64,000 nt of DNA from Sphagnum magellanicum (taxonomy: Eukaryota; Streptophyta; Sphagnopsida; Sphagnales; Sphagnaceae): positions 3,177,349 through 3,241,348 of the forward strand of contig CM038918.1 in NCBI GenBank assembly GCA_021904315.1, read 5' to 3'. Below the pieces are notes generated by a model. It ran no database searches and was not told the DNA's origin. It saw nothing but the letters and a program-made list of their open reading frames with translations. Made by a program: the position numbers and the translations under genes. Within the stretch, counting starts at the first letter, position 1. Each line of letters starts with the position of its first letter. Shown piece after piece: positions 60,917 through 64,000 of this stretch.

Positions 60917-61262
60917 AGTAGGTACGTAGGTGGATCGGTAGGTAGATAGGTCAATAGGTAGGTAGGTAGGAAGGTGGGTCGGTAGGTAGGTAGGTAGATA
61001 GGTAGGTAGGTTAGTAGGTAGGTAGGTAGGTCGATCGGTAGGTGGGTCGATAGGTAGGTAGGTCGATAGGTAGGTCGGTAGGTAGGTAGGTCGATAGGTA
61101 GGACGGTATGTTGGTAAGTGGGTATGTAGGTAGGTAGGTAGGTAGGTAGGTAGGTCGGAAGATCGATCGGTAGGTAGGTGGGTCGATACGTAGGTAGGTA
61201 GGTGGGTCGATAGGTAGGTAGGTGGGTCGGTAGGTAGGTAGGTGGGCCGGTAGGTAAGTGGG
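60917..61262. repeat. GGTAGG/GGTCGATAGG array in Helitron B tail
   Basis: About 345 bp of GTAG-based tetranucleotide repeat with regular TCGATAGG and TCGGTAGG interruptions. The same array follows the bypassed hairpin in the two small elements (about 62618-62905 and 63427-63745). Length differences arise from extra GGTAGG blocks. Confidence 0.9.
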
Positions 61263-61320
61263 ATTGGGAGATAGTGGGGTTTTTATTTCACCTGTGCATT
61301 ATGCACGGGGCACACACTAG

Positions 61321-62159
61321 CTTCCCTTGAAGCCGTGCATTTGGTTGGCTTCCCCTGAATCCGTCCCGTCATCCGTCCTCTGTCCATCCGTCCAGTCATC
61401 CATCCAAACAGAACATGCATGCTAAGCCTTCCCATTGGTTGCATGAAATTTCTATTTCCAAAACTGTTCGTCACCATATAAACTGGGGGTACTTATTTAG
61501 TATTAGGGATGCCATATTTACCAGGGTTAGAAGCATCCTAAAAAATGTCAGGGTTTTGACCAGTGTGGGTGCCGGTTCATCGGGCTCTTTGATGTGCCCC
61601 CAAAAAAACTTATATATATAAACTATAAAGGGGGCCAAAGGGAAGCACCTCTGTGCTTCTATTTTGGGGCGGGAGTGCCATATCCTTTGTTATATGTAGA
61701 CTACCTTACATTGTTCCCATAGTTCCAATATATGGAATGCCAAAATTTGGCGATTAAGGCCATTCATTTTCACAAAAAATGTTAGAATGTGTAGAAAAAA
61801 TAGATTTCAGGTTGAAACAATGAAAATAAATTCCCCCAAAAAGAACCTAGCAATGTGGTATATAGAGAGGTTTTGGAAATGTAGTTTGTAGTTGTAATTT
61901 TGTAATATGTATCGTCAACCACTGCTACTACTATTTGATGGGATCGACGGGTTAAAAAATCGAAGTGGGAAATACAAAGGATCGGGCGAGGGGGGGTCGA
62001 CGGGATAAAGAACCGGAGTAAGAAATGCGAAGGATTGGCGCGAGGGGGGGGATCGACGGGTTAAAGAACCGGAGTGGGAAATGTGAAGGACCGACGGAGT
62101 GGGGATCGACAGTTGTTTGAAAACACACACCCGTGCATTATGCACGGGGCTCACACTAG
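61321..62159 (+). mobile_element. 5'-truncated Helitron deletion derivative
   Basis: Starts right after CTAG at 61320 but with CTTCCCTTGAAGCC, lacking the T(C/T)xCTTATATT end, so its 5' terminus is missing. Unique sequence to about 61850 is followed by TATAGAGAGGTTTTGGAAATG to about 61915, matching the end of RepHel and its 3' flank at 60588-60648. A 59-bp minisatellite follows, then the perfect 9-bp hairpin CCCGTGCATTATGCACGGG (62130-62148), and the element ends CTAG at 62159. Confidence 0.75.
61940..62110. repeat. ~59-bp minisatellite, three units
   Basis: Units share GGATCGACGGGTTAAAGAAC, CGGAGTGGGAAATG and GAAGGATxGGCGCGAGGGGG. Three copies, diverged at their edges, lie inside the 61321-62159 Helitron derivative, just before its terminal hairpin. 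Confidence 0.7.
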
Positions 62160-62977
62160 TTACTTATATTAAAGGAACGATGGTACCGCCCAATGAAGTC
62201 GCCCCTGAATCCGCGCAATGAAGCCTCCCTTAACTCCGCTCACGGACGGGTGCTGAGTCACTCTAGCCCAGTGTGATCCATGGAAACCGATGTTTGGCAG
62301 CAATCCAAAAAACCCCGTTCTGGGATTTCATGGATGGGATGAAACTGCCCCCCAGGGGTCAGTTTACCGGGGCGAGGGGGGGGGAGGGGACCAATGGTTG
62401 TTTGAAAAAAATAAGTTTTTTTTAAAACCAAAAACATCAACCAAACATTGTTGAAATAATACACCTGTGCATTATGCACGGGGTTCACCAATGGTTGTCC
62501 AAAATCACAAAAATTGGTTTTGACCCAGACCCATGGTTCTCACAAAAATAAAGGATCAGTCCAAAAATGGTGCTATTGGCAATTATTTGGGAACATACAG
62601 GTTTCTGCCCTCCAGTGTAGTAGGTAGGTAGGTGGATCGGTAGGTAGGTAGGTCAATAGGTAGGCAGGTAGGTAGGTAGGTAGGTCGGTCGGTCGGTAGG
62701 TAGGTAGGTCGACAGGTAGGTAGGTAGGTAGGTGGGTCGATAGGTAGGTAGGTCGATAGGTAAGTAGGTCGGTAGGTAGGTACGTAGGTGGATCGGTAGG
62801 TAGGTAGGTTGTGGATGGGTAGGTAGGTGGGTCGATGGGTAGGTAGGTCGATCGGTAGGTAGGTGGGTCGGTGGGTAGGTAGGTGGGCCGGTAGGTAAGT
62901 GGGATTGGGAGATTGTGGTTTGGGGAGATAGTGGGATTTTTATTTCACCTGTGCATTATGCACGGGGCACACACTAG
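62160..62977 (+). mobile_element. Non-autonomous Helitron, 818 bp
   Basis: The 5' end TTACTTATATTAAAGG follows CTAG of the previous element directly and is of the Helitron A type. Internal landmarks: GATGAAGC-type subterminal repeats, CACTCTAGCCCAGTGTGATCC, CCCCAGGGGTCAGTTTACC with a G run, a bypassed hairpin (62464-62482, then GTTCACCAATGG), the GGTAGG tail, a terminal hairpin 62948-62966 and CTAG at 62977. It contains no coding capacity and would need RepHel in trans. Confidence 0.9.
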
Positions 62978-63817
62978 TCTCTTATATTAAAAGAAGGATG
63001 AAGTCGCCCCTGAAGCCGCGCGATGAAGCCGCCCTTAACTCCGCTCACGGACGGGTGCTGAGTCACTCTGGCCCAGTGTGATCCATGGAAACCGGTGTTT
63101 GGCAGCAATCCAAAAAACCCCGTTCTGGGATTTCATGGATGGGATGAAACTGCCCCCCAGGGGTCAGTTTACCGAGGCGAGCGGGGGGGGGGGGGGACCA
63201 ATGGTTGTTTGAAAAGAATAAGTTTTTTTTTAAAACGAAAAACATCAACCAAACATTGTTGAAATAATACACCTGTGCATTATGCACGGGGTTCACCAAT
63301 GGTTGTCCAAAATCACAAAAATTGGTTTTGACCCAGACCCATGGTTCTCACAAAAATAAAGGATCAGTCCAAAAATGGTGCTATTGGCAATTATTTGGGA
63401 ACATACAGGTTTCTGCCTTCCAGTGTAGTAGGTAGGTAGGTGGATCGGTAGGTAGGTAGGTCAATAGGTAGGCAGGTAGGTAGGTAGGTCAATAGGTAGG
63501 CAGGTAGGTAGGTCAATAGGTAGGCAAGTAGGTAGGTAGGTAGGTCGACAGGTAGGTAGGTAGGTAGGTAGGTGGGTCGATAGGTAGGTAGGTCGATAGG
63601 TAAGTAGGTCGGTAGGTAGGTACGTAGGTGGATCGATAGGTAGGTAGGTTGTGGATGGGTAGGTAGGTGGGTCGATGGGTAGGTAGGTCGATCGGTAGGT
63701 AGGTGGGTCGGTGGGTAGGTAGGTGGGCCGGTAGGTAAGTGGGATTGGGAGATTGTGGTTTGGGGAGATAGTGGGATTTTTATTTCACCTGTGCATTATG
63801 CACGGGGCACACACTAG
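62978..63817 (+). mobile_element. Non-autonomous Helitron, 840 bp
   Basis: The 5' end TCTCTTATATTAAAAG is of the Helitron B type. The body and tail are almost the same as 62160-62977, with the bypassed hairpin at 63272-63290 and terminal hairpin at 63788-63806, ending CTAG at 63817. The main length difference is extra TCAATAGGTAGGCAGG blocks in the tail array. It abuts its neighbours without spacer on both sides. Confidence 0.92.
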
Positions 63818-64000
63818 TCTCTTATATTAAAAGAAGGATGAAGTCGCCCCTGAAGCCGCGCGATGAAGCCGCCCTTAACTCCGCTCACGGACGGGTGCTG
63901 AGTCACTCTGGCCCAGTGTGATCCATGGAAACCGGTGTTTGGCAGCAATCCAAAAAACCCCGTTCTGGGATTTCATGGATGGGATGAAACTGCCCCCCAG
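63818..64000 (+). mobile_element. Sixth Helitron unit, cut by the window end
   Basis: Begins TCTCTTATATTAAAAG directly after CTAG and is essentially identical to the first 183 bp of the preceding element (62978-63160). The array therefore continues beyond the window. Confidence 0.92.

Larger units (their letters stand above)
53571..61320 (+). mobile_element. Helitron B, autonomous-derived, 7,750 bp
   Basis: The 5' end is canonical TCTCTTATATTAAAAG. Subterminal repeats, GA run, ISY1 pieces, poly-T and A-rich blocks and RepHel follow in the same order as in Helitron A. The first 3' hairpin (60762-60780) is not followed by CTAG; the sequence instead runs on as GTTCACCAATGG into a ~540-bp tail with a GGTAGG array, and ends at a second hairpin (61291-61309) plus CACACACTAG at 61320. 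The element therefore has two stacked terminators. It lacks the KH exon and has one more 129-bp unit than A. Confidence 0.9.

Overview
This is nuclear DNA of a land plant with an AT-rich, repeat-loaded genome. The plant signals are a DMP (DUF679) membrane-protein relic, a leucine-rich-repeat receptor kinase split by many phase-conserved introns, a MULE transposase with a SWIM finger, and Helitrons with plant-type RepHel protein and plant gene fragments (ISY1, a KH-domain exon). I cannot place it to species; intron size and repeat content would suit a gymnosperm or seedless plant, but that is only a guess. I see no intact protein-coding gene, tRNA, rRNA or CRISPR array. Every recognisable coding unit is broken.

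Layout. 1-4.2 kb: low-complexity DNA and degenerate tandem repeats. 4.2-10.4 kb: an apparent unclassified repeat, with a G/C-rich hairpin, a decayed C2H2 zinc-finger gene, a 2.4-kb AT-rich foldback and many GCAATACC motifs. 10.4-14.6 kb: GGTAGG-rich DNA with twin hairpins, a 59-bp and a 39-bp minisatellite, and one unidentified minus-strand ORF. 14.6-26.1 kb: an LRR receptor kinase readable across 15 exons with conserved phases, broken only by two TGA codons. 27.4-32.2 kb: a more decayed partial duplicate of its kinase half. 34.3-34.9 kb: a minus-strand DMP pseudogene. 37.2-40.3 kb: direct repeats. 40.3-42.7 kb: a MULE transposase relic. 43.7-44.4 kb: a ~55-bp array. 44.9-46.1 kb: a minus-strand C2H2 relic related to the one at 4.7 kb.

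46.3 kb to the window end is the standout: a head-to-tail array of Helitrons. Two elements are autonomous-derived (46324-53570 and 53571-61320), one is a deletion derivative (61321-62159), two are ~0.8-kb non-autonomous units (62160-62977, 62978-63817), and a sixth runs off the end. Four of the five boundaries are CTAG followed directly by a TC/TT start, with no host base between. The 3' hairpin CCYGTGCATTATGCACGGG occurs eight times: five lead to CTAG, and three are followed by a non-canonical end and a ~0.5-kb GGTAGG-rich tail reaching a second, proper terminus. The two RepHel frames differ in length only by one 129-bp repeat unit, +63 bp and +1 bp. Both are dead, mostly through C-to-T type stops, a pattern also seen in the receptor kinase, the MULE and the C2H2 relics.
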